Assembly: GCA_910587205.1 (NCBI GenBank)
Contig: CAJULZ010000004.1
Coordinates: 2,072-58,849, forward strand
Reading direction: 5' to 3'
Source of the DNA: an uncultured Oscillospiraceae bacterium
GTDB taxonomy: Bacteria > Bacillota > Clostridia > Oscillospirales > Oscillospiraceae
DNA: 56,778 nucleotides
The position numbers and the translations under genes are program-made. Shown here piece by piece: positions 23,450 through 30,700 of the stretch; the stretch's first letter is position 1; every line of letters starts with the position of its first letter. Under the pieces are notes generated by a model. That model saw only the letters and a program-made list of their open reading frames with translations. It was not told the DNA's origin and did not search any database.

Positions 23450-23776
23450 ATGGAAAAAGACGAAATTTTGAAAAAAAGCCGGGCGGAGAACAAGGACCGG
23501 GACTTTGTGGAGCTGGAGGCCCTTCACAGGGCCAACAACATAGCCGTCAGTGTGAGTATGCTGATCTGCGCCCTCGTCAGCGTGCTCCATGCCATCTTCC
23601 GGGACAGCCCGGACTACGCCGTCTGGATTGTACAGTTCGGCATACTGTCTACGGTTATGCTGGTAAAGTTCACCAAACTGCGCCGCCGCCATGAGCTGCT
23701 TCTCGGCCTGCTGTACGGGGGATTCTGCGTGTGCTTTTTTGTGTTCTACCTGCACTTTGAGCTGGGGGTCTTTTGA
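23450..23776 (+). CDS. DUF6442-like small membrane protein, paralogue 2
   Basis: A 108-aa protein: MEKDEILKKSRAENKDRDFVE head, three hydrophobic segments, tail LHFELGVF. It starts immediately after the stop of paralogue 1 and ends overlapping the XRE start (TTGATGG), a tight three-gene operon. The duplication looks old, since helices differ while the head is kept. Confidence 0.78.
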   Translation: MEKDEILKKSRAENKDRDFVELEALHRANNIAVSVSMLICALVSVLHAIFRDSPDYAVWIVQFGILSTVMLVKFTKLRRRHELLLGLLYGGFCVCFFVFYLHFELGVF

Positions 23777-23982
23777 TGGATGAAAGCCTGATCCTAAAGA
23801 ACCGCCTGAAGGATGCCCGCTCGGAGAAGGGCCTGTCCCAGGCGGCGCTGGCCGAGCTGGTGGGCGTATCCCGCAACACCATCAGCTCCATTGAGACGGG
23901 GCAGTTCAACCCCACCGCCAAGCTGGCGCTGATCCTGTGCGTGGCGCTGGACAAAAAATTTGAGGAGCTGTTCTATTTTTAA
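23776..23982 (+). CDS. XRE-family transcriptional regulator
   Basis: A 68-aa single-domain Cro/CI-type helix-turn-helix protein: RLKDARSEKGLSQAALAELVGVSRNTISSIETGQFNPTAKLALILCVALDKKFEELFYF. The HTH covers about residues 8-62 and it matches the YozG/HigA-like small regulators. It is the last gene of the operon and the obvious candidate to bind the two CCAAGTAAACTTGG operators at the operon promoter. Confidence 0.88.
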   Translation: MDESLILKNRLKDARSEKGLSQAALAELVGVSRNTISSIETGQFNPTAKLALILCVALDKKFEELFYF

Positions 23983-23983
23983 T

Positions 23984-24009
23984 GAAATATCCTGCAAGAT
24001 ATAGCATGG
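23984..24009. repeat. dispersed motif TGCAAGATAT, copy C
   Basis: ATATCCTGCAAGATATAGCATG, an imperfect palindrome directly after the XRE stop; the same motif as at 3995 and 41702. Confidence 0.5.
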
Positions 24010-24020
24010 AGGAGATAAAA

Positions 24021-24055
24021 ATGGCCCCCGGTGTGAAAACACCGGGGGCCATTTT
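24021..24055. terminator. bidirectional terminator between XRE operon and psuG
   Basis: ATGGCCCCCGGTGT-GAAA-ACACCGGGGGCCAT followed by TTTTG on the plus strand and preceded by AAAA. Beyond it (24060-24165) is another hairpin, CTTTTCTTTCAAGAAAAAGAAAAG. Confidence 0.85.
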
Positions 24056-24175
24056 GTACGGATTCGGTTGTCGTGCGGCAATCTTCCGTGACTGGGTTCG
24101 CCCGTCAGCGGGCTAAAGTTCTTTTTCGCTTCCTTTTCTTTCAAGAAAAAGAAAAGCCCAGCGGTGAACGTGCCC

Positions 24176-25093
24176 TTATTTCGCCAGACAGGCGGCGGTG
24201 CGGGCCGCCACCTTCGCGTTGTTGAACACCAGCTGGATGTTGGAGTCCAGGCTGTCCCCCCCGGTGAGCTCCTTCACCTTGGCCAGCAGGAAGGGGGTGG
24301 TCTCTTTGCCGTGGATGCCGGCGGCCTTGGCTTGGGTAAGGGCCTCCTCGATGGCGGCGTTGATCACGTTGGGGTCCATGGAGTACTCCTCCGGGATGGG
24401 GTTGGCCACCAGCATCCCGCCGGGAAAGCCCAGCTCCAGGCTGGCCCGGAATACGTCCGCCAGTTCCTCAGGGGTGTCCACCCGGTAGTCCACCTGGAAG
24501 CCGCTGTGCCGAGTGTAGAAGGCGGGGAGCTCCTGGGTGCCGAAGCCCAGGACGGGCACGCCGTGGGTCTCCAGGTACTCCAGGGTGAGCCCCAGGTCCA
24601 AAATGGACTTGGCCCCGGCGCACACCACCATGACGGGGGTGTGGGCCAGCTCCTCCAGGTCGGCGGAGATGTCCATGGTGGTCTCCGCCCCCCGGTGGAC
24701 GCCGCCGATGCCGCCGGTGGCGAACACCCTGATGCCCGCCATGTGGGCGATGATCATGGTGGTGGTGACGGTGGTGGCCCCGTCCTGCCCCCGGGCGCAC
24801 AGCATGGCCAGATCCCGGCGGCTGGCCTTGGCGATGGACGTGCCCGCCTTGCCCAAATGCTCGATGTCCGCCTGGGTGCAGCCCGCCTTCAGCCGCCCGC
24901 CGATGACGGCGATGGTGGCGGGAACCGCGCCGTTCTCCCGGATGATCTGCTCCACCGCCAGGGCGGTCTCCACGTTCTGGGGGTAGGGCATTCCGTGGGA
25001 GATGATGGTGGACTCCAGGGCCACCACGGGCGTTCCGGCGGCCAGGGCCTGGGCCACCTCGGGGGATACGTCCAGATATTTGTTCAATGCCAT
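24176..25093 (-). CDS. psuG: pseudouridine-5'-phosphate glycosidase
   Basis: A 305-aa enzyme that splits pseudouridine 5'-phosphate into uracil and ribose 5-phosphate. Diagnostic segments: VVALESTIISHGMPYPQNVE, TIAVIGGRLKAG, GATTVTTTMIIAHMAGIRVFATGGIGGVHRG, VVCAGAKSILDLGLTLEYLET, GFGTQELPAFYTRHSGFQV and ATG at 25093 with TTGGAGGTTTTTATC upstream. The matching kinase psuK lies two genes upstream on the same strand, a methyltransferase between them. Confidence 0.95.
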   Translation of the reverse strand: MALNKYLDVSPEVAQALAAGTPVVALESTIISHGMPYPQNVETALAVEQIIRENGAVPATIAVIGGRLKAGCTQADIEHLGKAGTSIAKASRRDLAMLCARGQDGATTVTTTMIIAHMAGIRVFATGGIGGVHRGAETTMDISADLEELAHTPVMVVCAGAKSILDLGLTLEYLETHGVPVLGFGTQELPAFYTRHSGFQVDYRVDTPEELADVFRASLELGFPGGMLVANPIPEEYSMDPNVINAAIEEALTQAKAAGIHGKETTPFLLAKVKELTGGDSLDSNIQLVFNNAKVAARTAACLAK

Positions 25094-25115
25094 GATAAAA
25101 ACCTCCAAATATAAA

Positions 25116-25889
25116 TTACTTTTGAGTTTTAGCTTTCCGGTCTGGCTTCACAGCACGTATCGCGGCAAAGGAAGGGATATGATATTCATGGAGTCTGCCC
25201 TCCCCATTGGTGTCCTCATACAAATGGGTCAATTGGAAGCCCGCTTTCAGCTGTCCCCCGATCTGCTCCTCCAGGGTGTGGGAAAACTGAACGCCCGAAT
25301 CATTATCCATGCACAGCTTGTACAGCCGCGGGTCCTTCAGGGGGTTGAAGGGCAGCGGGTGCTCCAGCCGCTCCTCGGCCTCATCGAAGATATAGTTGAT
25401 GCCGATGTCATATCCGCCCAGCAGGATCCCGCCCGGTTTCAGGACGCGATAGCATTCCGCAAAAATGGGCTCCACCTTTTCAACATAGCAGTTCGAGACG
25501 GGGTGGAAGATGAGGTCAAATGTCTCGTCCGCGAAGGGGAGCGGCCGCGTCATATCCGCCTGGAGGACCTCAACGGGATAGCCTTCCCGCGCCGCCACCA
25601 TCCGCTCGCTCTCACACTGCTTCGACGAGTAGTCCAGCACCGTGCAGTTCGCGCCCAATGCCGTAAAGACCGGGATCTGCTGCCCCCCGCCGCTGGCCAG
25701 CCCCAGCAGCCGTTTCCCTTTTAAATCGCCGAACCATTCCGGCGGCACCAGCTTGGTGGGCGTCAAATAGACGCCCCACTCGCCCCTCAGCGCCTTTTCA
25801 TAAACCTCATGGGTGATTGGCCGGCCCCACTGCCACCCGCTGGCGCACCAGCTGTCTATGACCTGGGCGTTTTTCTTTTGGTAATCCAT
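25116..25889 (-). CDS. class I SAM-dependent methyltransferase
   Basis: A 257-aa methyltransferase with the Rossmann motif I LLGLASGGGQQIPVFTALGA and post-motif VLDYSS, plus LIFHPVSNCYVEK and RVLKPGGILLGG. The DYQKKN...IDSWCASGWQWGRPITHE start is typical of a clostridial family. ATG at 25889 after GGGGAGCTTTG. It lies between psuK (16 bp) and psuG (22 bp) on the same strand, so it is presumably co-transcribed; methylation has no known place in pseudouridine breakdown and the substrate is unknown. Confidence 0.8.
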   Translation of the reverse strand: MDYQKKNAQVIDSWCASGWQWGRPITHEVYEKALRGEWGVYLTPTKLVPPEWFGDLKGKRLLGLASGGGQQIPVFTALGANCTVLDYSSKQCESERMVAAREGYPVEVLQADMTRPLPFADETFDLIFHPVSNCYVEKVEPIFAECYRVLKPGGILLGGYDIGINYIFDEAEERLEHPLPFNPLKDPRLYKLCMDNDSGVQFSHTLEEQIGGQLKAGFQLTHLYEDTNGEGRLHEYHIPSFAAIRAVKPDRKAKTQK

Positions 25890-25905
25890 CAAAGCTCCCC
25901 TCTTT

Positions 25906-26988
25906 TCACGACAGCTTCATCCGCGCTGCCAGCGCCTCCGGGCACAGGGCGCTGTTGATGGTCTCGCCGCTCTCCATGGCGATGGAGGCCGCCGCCGAGC
26001 CCGCCCGGGCGGTGTCCTCCAAAGCGGTACCCTCCAGGTAGGCCCAGGCCAGCGCCGCCATGAACGCGTCCCCGCAGCCGGTGGTGTTCACCCGATTCCC
26101 CGGCAGGCAGGGAAGCCGCACCCGGCCGCTGTGGTCCGCCGCCAGCACCCCCTCCCCGCCCAGGGAGAGGAACACCCGGCGCAGGCCCGTGTCCAGCAGC
26201 GCGTCCGCCGCCCGGTTCAGGCTGGCCTCGTCGATGATGGGCACGCCGCTGAGCAGCTCGGCCTCCATACGGTTGGGCTTCAGGGTGTGGAGCCTCCCCA
26301 GCACGGGCCGCAGCCGCTCCGCCTTGGCGGTGGACACGGGGTCGGCGAAAATGGGCAGGCGGATGTTTTCCGCCAGCCAGGCGATGGCGTCCGCGGGGAG
26401 GTTGGCGTCCACCACTACCAGCTGGGCGTTTTGCAGCAGCGCCCGCCGGGCCGCCAGGAAGGCTGGGGTGATGTGGCGGTAGATATCCATGTCGGATACG
26501 GCCAGCTCCATCTCCCCCTTCTCGTTGGCGATGAACAGGTAGGTGGAGGTGCGGCCCCCCGGCACCTGGAGGGCGCGGCTGATGTCGATGCCCAGCTCCC
26601 CGCAGGACGCGGCGATGCGCTGGGCGTACAGGTCGTCCCCAAAGGCGGTGAGCAGCCGTACGTCTACCCCCAGCAGGGCCAGGTTGTGGGCGATGTTCCG
26701 TCCTACGCCGCCTAAGCTCATGCGCACCACGCCGGGGTTGGAGTCCGCCCCCACCAGGGGGGCGGCGGACACGCCGCCAATGTCCATGTTCACGCCGCCC
26801 ACCACCACCGCATAGGGTGCGGAGGACACAATATACCCCTTGCCGGCGATGTGGCCCTTTTTCATCAGGTTGGATATGTGCACCGCCACCGATGACCGGG
26901 CGATCCCCGCCCGGTCCGCCAGCTCCTGCTGGGAGATCAGGGGGTTCTCCTCGATCCACCGGAGGATCTGGCGCTCCCGCTGGGTCAT
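25906..26988 (-). CDS. psuK: pseudouridine kinase with N-terminal winged-helix domain
   Basis: A 360-aa fusion: residues about 1-55 are a helix-turn-helix (REIRQ-like: RQILRWIEENPLISQQELADRAGIARSSVAVHISNLMKKGH) and the remainder a PfkB-type sugar kinase with VVVGGVNMDIGG, GGVGRNIAHNLALLG and the catalytic NTTGCGDAFMAALAW. PsuK-like kinases phosphorylate pseudouridine at the 5' position. The HTH fusion suggests that it also represses its own operon when substrate is absent. ATG at 26988; in-frame GTGs a few codons upstream are possible. First gene of the psuK-methyltransferase-psuG operon. Confidence 0.88.
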   Translation of the reverse strand: MTQRERQILRWIEENPLISQQELADRAGIARSSVAVHISNLMKKGHIAGKGYIVSSAPYAVVVGGVNMDIGGVSAAPLVGADSNPGVVRMSLGGVGRNIAHNLALLGVDVRLLTAFGDDLYAQRIAASCGELGIDISRALQVPGGRTSTYLFIANEKGEMELAVSDMDIYRHITPAFLAARRALLQNAQLVVVDANLPADAIAWLAENIRLPIFADPVSTAKAERLRPVLGRLHTLKPNRMEAELLSGVPIIDEASLNRAADALLDTGLRRVFLSLGGEGVLAADHSGRVRLPCLPGNRVNTTGCGDAFMAALAWAYLEGTALEDTARAGSAAASIAMESGETINSALCPEALAARMKLS

Positions 26989-27014
26989 GGCCGTCACCAC
27001 CTAAACTTTTATCT

Positions 27015-27029
27015 ATATGCTGAGCATAT
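27015..27029. promoter_or_regulatory. probable psuK operator
   Basis: ATATGCT-G-AGCATAT, a perfect 7+1+7 palindrome that includes the -10 box of the psuK promoter. A repressor bound here would block transcription; the HTH of PsuK is a candidate. Confidence 0.6.
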
Positions 27030-27051
27030 GCTTATTTTGCCCCGTTGTCAA
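27023..27051 (-). promoter_or_regulatory. promoter of the psuK-psuG operon
   Basis: Minus-strand -35 TTGACA (27046-27051), 17-bp spacer, -10 TATGCT (27023-27028), about 35 bp before the psuK start. Confidence 0.75.
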
Positions 27052-27100
27052 GGGGATGTTCCGCTTTTTCCATGAAAAATAGCGGCGGGACGGGCTGCCC

Positions 27101-27129
27101 TTGGCATGTGGGGAAAAATGTGGTATAAT
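27101..27129 (+). promoter_or_regulatory. promoter of the DUF2804 gene
   Basis: -35 TTGGCA (27101-27106), 17-bp spacer, -10 TATAAT (27124-27129), 70 bp before the start codon. Confidence 0.7.
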
Positions 27130-27198
27130 GTCCAACAAGACCGGCTGGAAAAACCCCGGGGCAGGCACGAGGGCCACCACTCTTTGGGAGGTATCCGT

Positions 27199-28230
27199 AT
27201 GCAATATGAGATCACAGAATCCATCCCCCTGCTGGACGGGCAGGGCAACCTTACCCGGGCGGGCTACGCCAAGCGGCTGCTGCCTGTGTACGACCGGAAA
27301 AAAGTGCGGGGCGGCCTCACCCGGCTGAAGGAGTGGGACTACTACTACGTGGGCAATGAGCGGTTCGGCGTGGCCCTGACCATTGCCGACAACAGCTATA
27401 TGGGCCTGGACTCCATCTCCTTCCTCTCCTTTGAGGACGAGCCATGGGAGATCACCAAAAGCCCCATGTCCGCGTTCCCCATGGGCCGCACCGGCCTGCC
27501 CGCCACCTCCGCCTCCGGCATCACCGCCAGCTCCGGGAAAAAACACGCCATCCTGTTCCAGGCGGCCGATGGGAAGCGGCAGCTCACCGCCCACATGGAC
27601 CGGTTCCGGGGGGAGGAGCCCATCGACGTGCAGCTCACCCTCACCAATGAGCCGGAGGAGTCCATGGTCATCTGTACCCCCTTCCCCAAGAAGGGGCATT
27701 TCTACTACAACCAGAAAATCAACTGTATGCGCGCCCAGGGCAGCGTCCGTATCGGCGACGACCTGTACCTGTTCCGCCCGGACGATTCCTTCGCCGTGCT
27801 GGACTGGGGCCGGGGGGTGTGGACTTATCACAACACCTGGTACTGGGGGTCCGCCTCCGGCCTGGTGGACGGCGCGGACTTTGGATTCAACATCGGCTAT
27901 GGCTTCGGGGACACCTCCGCCGCCACGGAAAATATGCTGTTTTACCAGGGGAAGGCCCACAAGCTGTCCCGGGTGGACTTCGGCATCCCCAGGAAGGACG
28001 GCAGGGAGGACTACCTGTCGCCCTGGCGGTTCACCAGCGATAATGGGCGGTTTGAGATGGAGTTCACCCCCGTCCTGGACCGGGCGGCGTGTACCGACGT
28101 AAAGCTCATCAAAAGCGATCAGCACCAGGTGTTCGGCCGGTTCAGAGGCACCGCCGTGCTGGACGACGGGACGGCCCTTCACGTGGAGGACCTCATGGGG
28201 TTCGCGGAAAAAGTGGAGAATAAATGGTAA
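27199..28230 (+). CDS. DUF2804 family protein
   Basis: A 343-aa protein of the DUF2804 family (beta-rich, distantly like tocopherol-cyclase/lipocalin-type folds), function unknown. Family phrases: EITESIPLLDGQGNLTRAGYAKRLLPVYDR, RLKEWDYYYVGNERFGVALTIADNSYMGL, FPKKGHFYYNQKINCMRA, VLDWGRGVWTYHNTWYWGSASG. The ATG at 27199 follows GGGAGGTATCCGT; an upstream extension covers the promoter and is rejected. No signal peptide. Single gene, with a hairpin directly after its stop. Confidence 0.85.
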   Translation: MQYEITESIPLLDGQGNLTRAGYAKRLLPVYDRKKVRGGLTRLKEWDYYYVGNERFGVALTIADNSYMGLDSISFLSFEDEPWEITKSPMSAFPMGRTGLPATSASGITASSGKKHAILFQAADGKRQLTAHMDRFRGEEPIDVQLTLTNEPEESMVICTPFPKKGHFYYNQKINCMRAQGSVRIGDDLYLFRPDDSFAVLDWGRGVWTYHNTWYWGSASGLVDGADFGFNIGYGFGDTSAATENMLFYQGKAHKLSRVDFGIPRKDGREDYLSPWRFTSDNGRFEMEFTPVLDRAACTDVKLIKSDQHQVFGRFRGTAVLDDGTALHVEDLMGFAEKVENKW

Positions 28231-28234
28231 AAAA

Positions 28235-28490
28235 CGGCCCCGGGACAGCGTCCCGGGGCCGAGCTTGTGGAAAAAGCCTCGCAGAGTTCGCGCCCGCAGG
28301 CGCGAAAAAATAAAATCCGTTTTCCCCGGCGGCATGTGCGTCGGGGAAAACACTTCTCGGCCGAACAGTGTGCGAGTTGGCCGCCGCAGGCGGACAGCGA
28401 GTGCGCGCATGAGGCCGCAGCTTCTCCCGCCGGAAAAGGCAAAGCCTTTTCCGGCGGCCTGGGCCCGGGACAGCGTCCTGGGGCCGTTTT
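28235..28490 (+). repeat. duplicated terminator hairpin flanking a 200-bp hairpin-rich insert
   Basis: The DUF2804 terminator stem CGGCCCCGGGAC-AGC-GTCCCGGGGCCG (28235-28261) is repeated at 28461-28485 as GGGCCCGGGACAGCGTCCTG..., and only the second copy is followed by TTTT. The 199 bp between are a series of stem-loops: CGCGCC-CGCA-GGCGCG, TTTTCCCCGG...CCGGGGAAAA-type arms, GCCGCCGCAGGCGG and GCCGGAAAAGGC-AAA-GCCTTTTCCGGC. This is best read as an insertion between terminator stem and T-tract. Confidence 0.7.
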
Positions 28491-28514
28491 GCGCTGCTTC
28501 GCGTCGGGCGGGGA

Positions 28515-29430
28515 TTATTCCTCCTCCGCCTCCAGGCTGGCGAAGAAATCATCGATGATCCCTTCGGCCTCCAGCCAGATCATGACGTCGGCGGCGTCGC
28601 CGTCCAGCTCAACGGTGACGTCGGCCTGCTTGTACTTCGCGTAGCGGTTCAGGATCAGAACCATCTCCGCGCGGGTGATGCCGTTGTCGGGCCGGTAGGA
28701 CCCGTCGTCATAGCCCAGCAGGACGCCGTTCGCCGCGCCCCAGACGATGGCCTGGACGTACTCGTGCCCCTCCACATCGGTGAAGGGGGCCTTGCCGTCC
28801 GCCTCCGGCTCCCCTTCGAACCAGTAGAGGATCTGGGCGAACCGGCCGCGGGTCAGCTCGTCCGTGGGGGCCAGGTCAAAGGGCAGGCCCGCCAGAGGCG
28901 CACGCTCGTCGTCAATGTCCGTCAGGCCGGCTTCGGAATCATCGGCGCCGGGGCCGGGTACGGGGTCGGGGTCGGTCTCGGGCCCCACGACGTAGGTTTG
29001 GACACCCACCGCGTGACACACGGTGCACTCCCGCTCCTCGCGGCCGGGGGACACGGCGGCCCAGCGGCCCCAGCTGTGGGCGGCCACAGAGCCCACCGCC
29101 GCGCCGCAGGTGCGCACCTGGATGTGGCCCGTGGTGTTGCCGCGGTTCTCCCAGTGGGTGGCGCACGTCTCATCGTGGTTGGCGGGGTCTCTCTCGGTCT
29201 CGGCCTGCGTCTGGGTCACGGCCTTGCAGACGGAGCAAGTCCAGTACTCCAGGTTGCCGTCCTTGACGCAAGAGGCGGCGCTGGCGGGGACATTGATCAA
29301 CTTGTGGGCGGCGGGGATGGTCTGCTGCGCCACCAAAATTTCACCGCATTTGCTGCACTTTGAGCCATCGGTCAGACCCGGCTGTGTGCAAGTGGCGGGC
29401 TTGCCGGGGGATTTTCCGGGTTGACTTTCC
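28515..29430 (-). pseudogene. 5'-truncated SLH-domain surface protein
   Basis: The open frame lacks any start codon, ribosome site or signal peptide; it runs upstream into the antisense of the cysteine desulfurase gene, so the true 5' end has been lost near 29430. What remains encodes Cys-pair repeats (CSKCGEILVAQQTIPAAHK, YWTCSVCKAVTQTQAETE, ECTVCHAVGVQ), an acidic Pro/Asp linker, and one to two SLH-like segments: LTRGRFAQILYWFEGEPEA, AFTDVEGHEYVQAIVWGAANG and LGYDDGSYRPDNGITRAEMV. It ends in an acidic tail (FFASLEAEEE). Confidence 0.7.
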
Positions 29431-29498
29431 CCCCGCCAGCGGTTAGAATGGGGGCTGCACGCTTTCGCGCTGTTTTCCGCAAAAGGGGGGCATTGAGG

Positions 29499-30635
29499 AT
29501 GGACGACAGGCGGTTGACCTATTTTGACTACGCCGCCACCACGCCGGTGCGGCCGGAGGCCGTGGACGCCATGGTGGCCGCACTGGCCCAGTTTGGCAAC
29601 CCGTCCTCCCGCTACGAATACGGCCGTCAGGCGGCCCAGCGGGTGAAGGGGGACCGGGAGACGGTGGCCCAGGCCCTGGGCTGCGCCCCCGGCGAGGTGT
29701 TTTTCACCTCCTGCGGCACGGAGGGGGACAACTGGGCCATCCGCCGGGGGGTGGAGCTGAACCGCCGAAAGGGGAAGCACATCGTCACCACTGCGGTGGA
29801 GCACGCCGCCGTGCTGGAGACCTGCCGGGATCTGGAGCGGCAGGGGTACGAGGTCACGTATCTCAAGCCGGGCCGGGTGGACGCGGGGCAGGTGTGCGCC
29901 GCCCTGCGGCCGGACACCGCGCTGGTGTCCATGATGCTGGTGAACAACGAGACGGGGGCCGTCCTGCCCGTGGCGGAGTGCGTGAAGGCCGTCAAGGGTT
30001 ATGACCCCGACATCCTGTTCCACTGCGACGCGGTGCAGGGCTTTTTAAAGGTGGATGTCCCCGTGGCCCGGCTGGGGGCGGATCTCGTCGCCGTCAGCGG
30101 CCACAAGATCGGCGCGCCCAAAGGCGTCGGGGCGCTGTACGTCAAAAAGGGCGTGCGGCTGCGCCCGCTGCTCACCGGGGGCGGGCAGGAGGAGGGCCTG
30201 CGCTCCGGAACCGAGGCCACGGCGCAGATCGCCGGGTTCGCGGCGGCGGTCAAGGCCGTCATGGCGGACAAAACCCGCCTGGAGCGCACCGCCGCCATCA
30301 AGGGGTACACCCTTGCAAAGCTGAAGGAGGCCGTCCCCAAGCTGGAGGTCATCTCCCAGGGGGACGCGGCCCATATCTGCGCCGTCACCCTGCCAGGCTA
30401 CAAAAGCGAGGTGGTGGTGCGGGTGCTGGGGGACCAGGGCGTGTGCGTTTCCTCCGGCTCCGCCTGCCACAAGGGGAAGCCCAGCCATGTGTTCGCCGCC
30501 ATGGGCCTGCCCAAGCCCTGGCTGGACGGGGCGCTGCGGCTGTCTTTCTCCCCGGACTCTACCAGGGAGGAGGCGGCCGCCCTGGCGGCCGCCCTGAAAG
30601 GGGCGGCGGAGGGGCTGTTCCCCACCATGTCGTAA
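29499..30635 (+). CDS. cysteine desulfurase (NifS/IscS-like)
   Basis: A 378-aa PLP enzyme releasing sulfur from cysteine. Hallmarks: YFDYAATTPVRPEAVDAM, FTSCGTEGDNWAIRG-like PLP phosphate loop, HAAVLETCRDLERQGYEV, NNETGAVLPV, HCDAVQGFLKVDV, the PLP-lysine in VSGHKIGAPKGVGALY and the persulfide Cys in SSGSACHKGKP. ATG at 29499 after AAGGGGGGCATTGAGG. No scaffold protein (iscU) or tRNA thiolation gene is next to it, so the sulfur acceptor is open. The SLH fragment is divergent from it. Confidence 0.93.
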   Translation: MDDRRLTYFDYAATTPVRPEAVDAMVAALAQFGNPSSRYEYGRQAAQRVKGDRETVAQALGCAPGEVFFTSCGTEGDNWAIRRGVELNRRKGKHIVTTAVEHAAVLETCRDLERQGYEVTYLKPGRVDAGQVCAALRPDTALVSMMLVNNETGAVLPVAECVKAVKGYDPDILFHCDAVQGFLKVDVPVARLGADLVAVSGHKIGAPKGVGALYVKKGVRLRPLLTGGGQEEGLRSGTEATAQIAGFAAAVKAVMADKTRLERTAAIKGYTLAKLKEAVPKLEVISQGDAAHICAVTLPGYKSEVVVRVLGDQGVCVSSGSACHKGKPSHVFAAMGLPKPWLDGALRLSFSPDSTREEAAALAAALKGAAEGLFPTMS

Positions 30636-30640
30636 TCCGC

Positions 30641-30675
30641 GCCGGCCTCCCCCTGGGGCGGGGGAGGCCGGTTAT
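30641..30675 (+). terminator. terminator after the cysteine desulfurase gene
   Basis: GCCGGCCTCCCCC-TGGGG-CGGGGGAGGCCGGTT, a stem followed by a short A/T-rich stretch. Confidence 0.7.
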
Positions 30676-30700
30676 TTAAAATAAAGGAGCATCTACCGCT

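Noticed and set aside
28515..30023. 502-codon minus-strand frame taken as one intact protein
   Set aside because: The first part is the antisense of the cysteine desulfurase; only the region up to about 29430 has real domain sequence.
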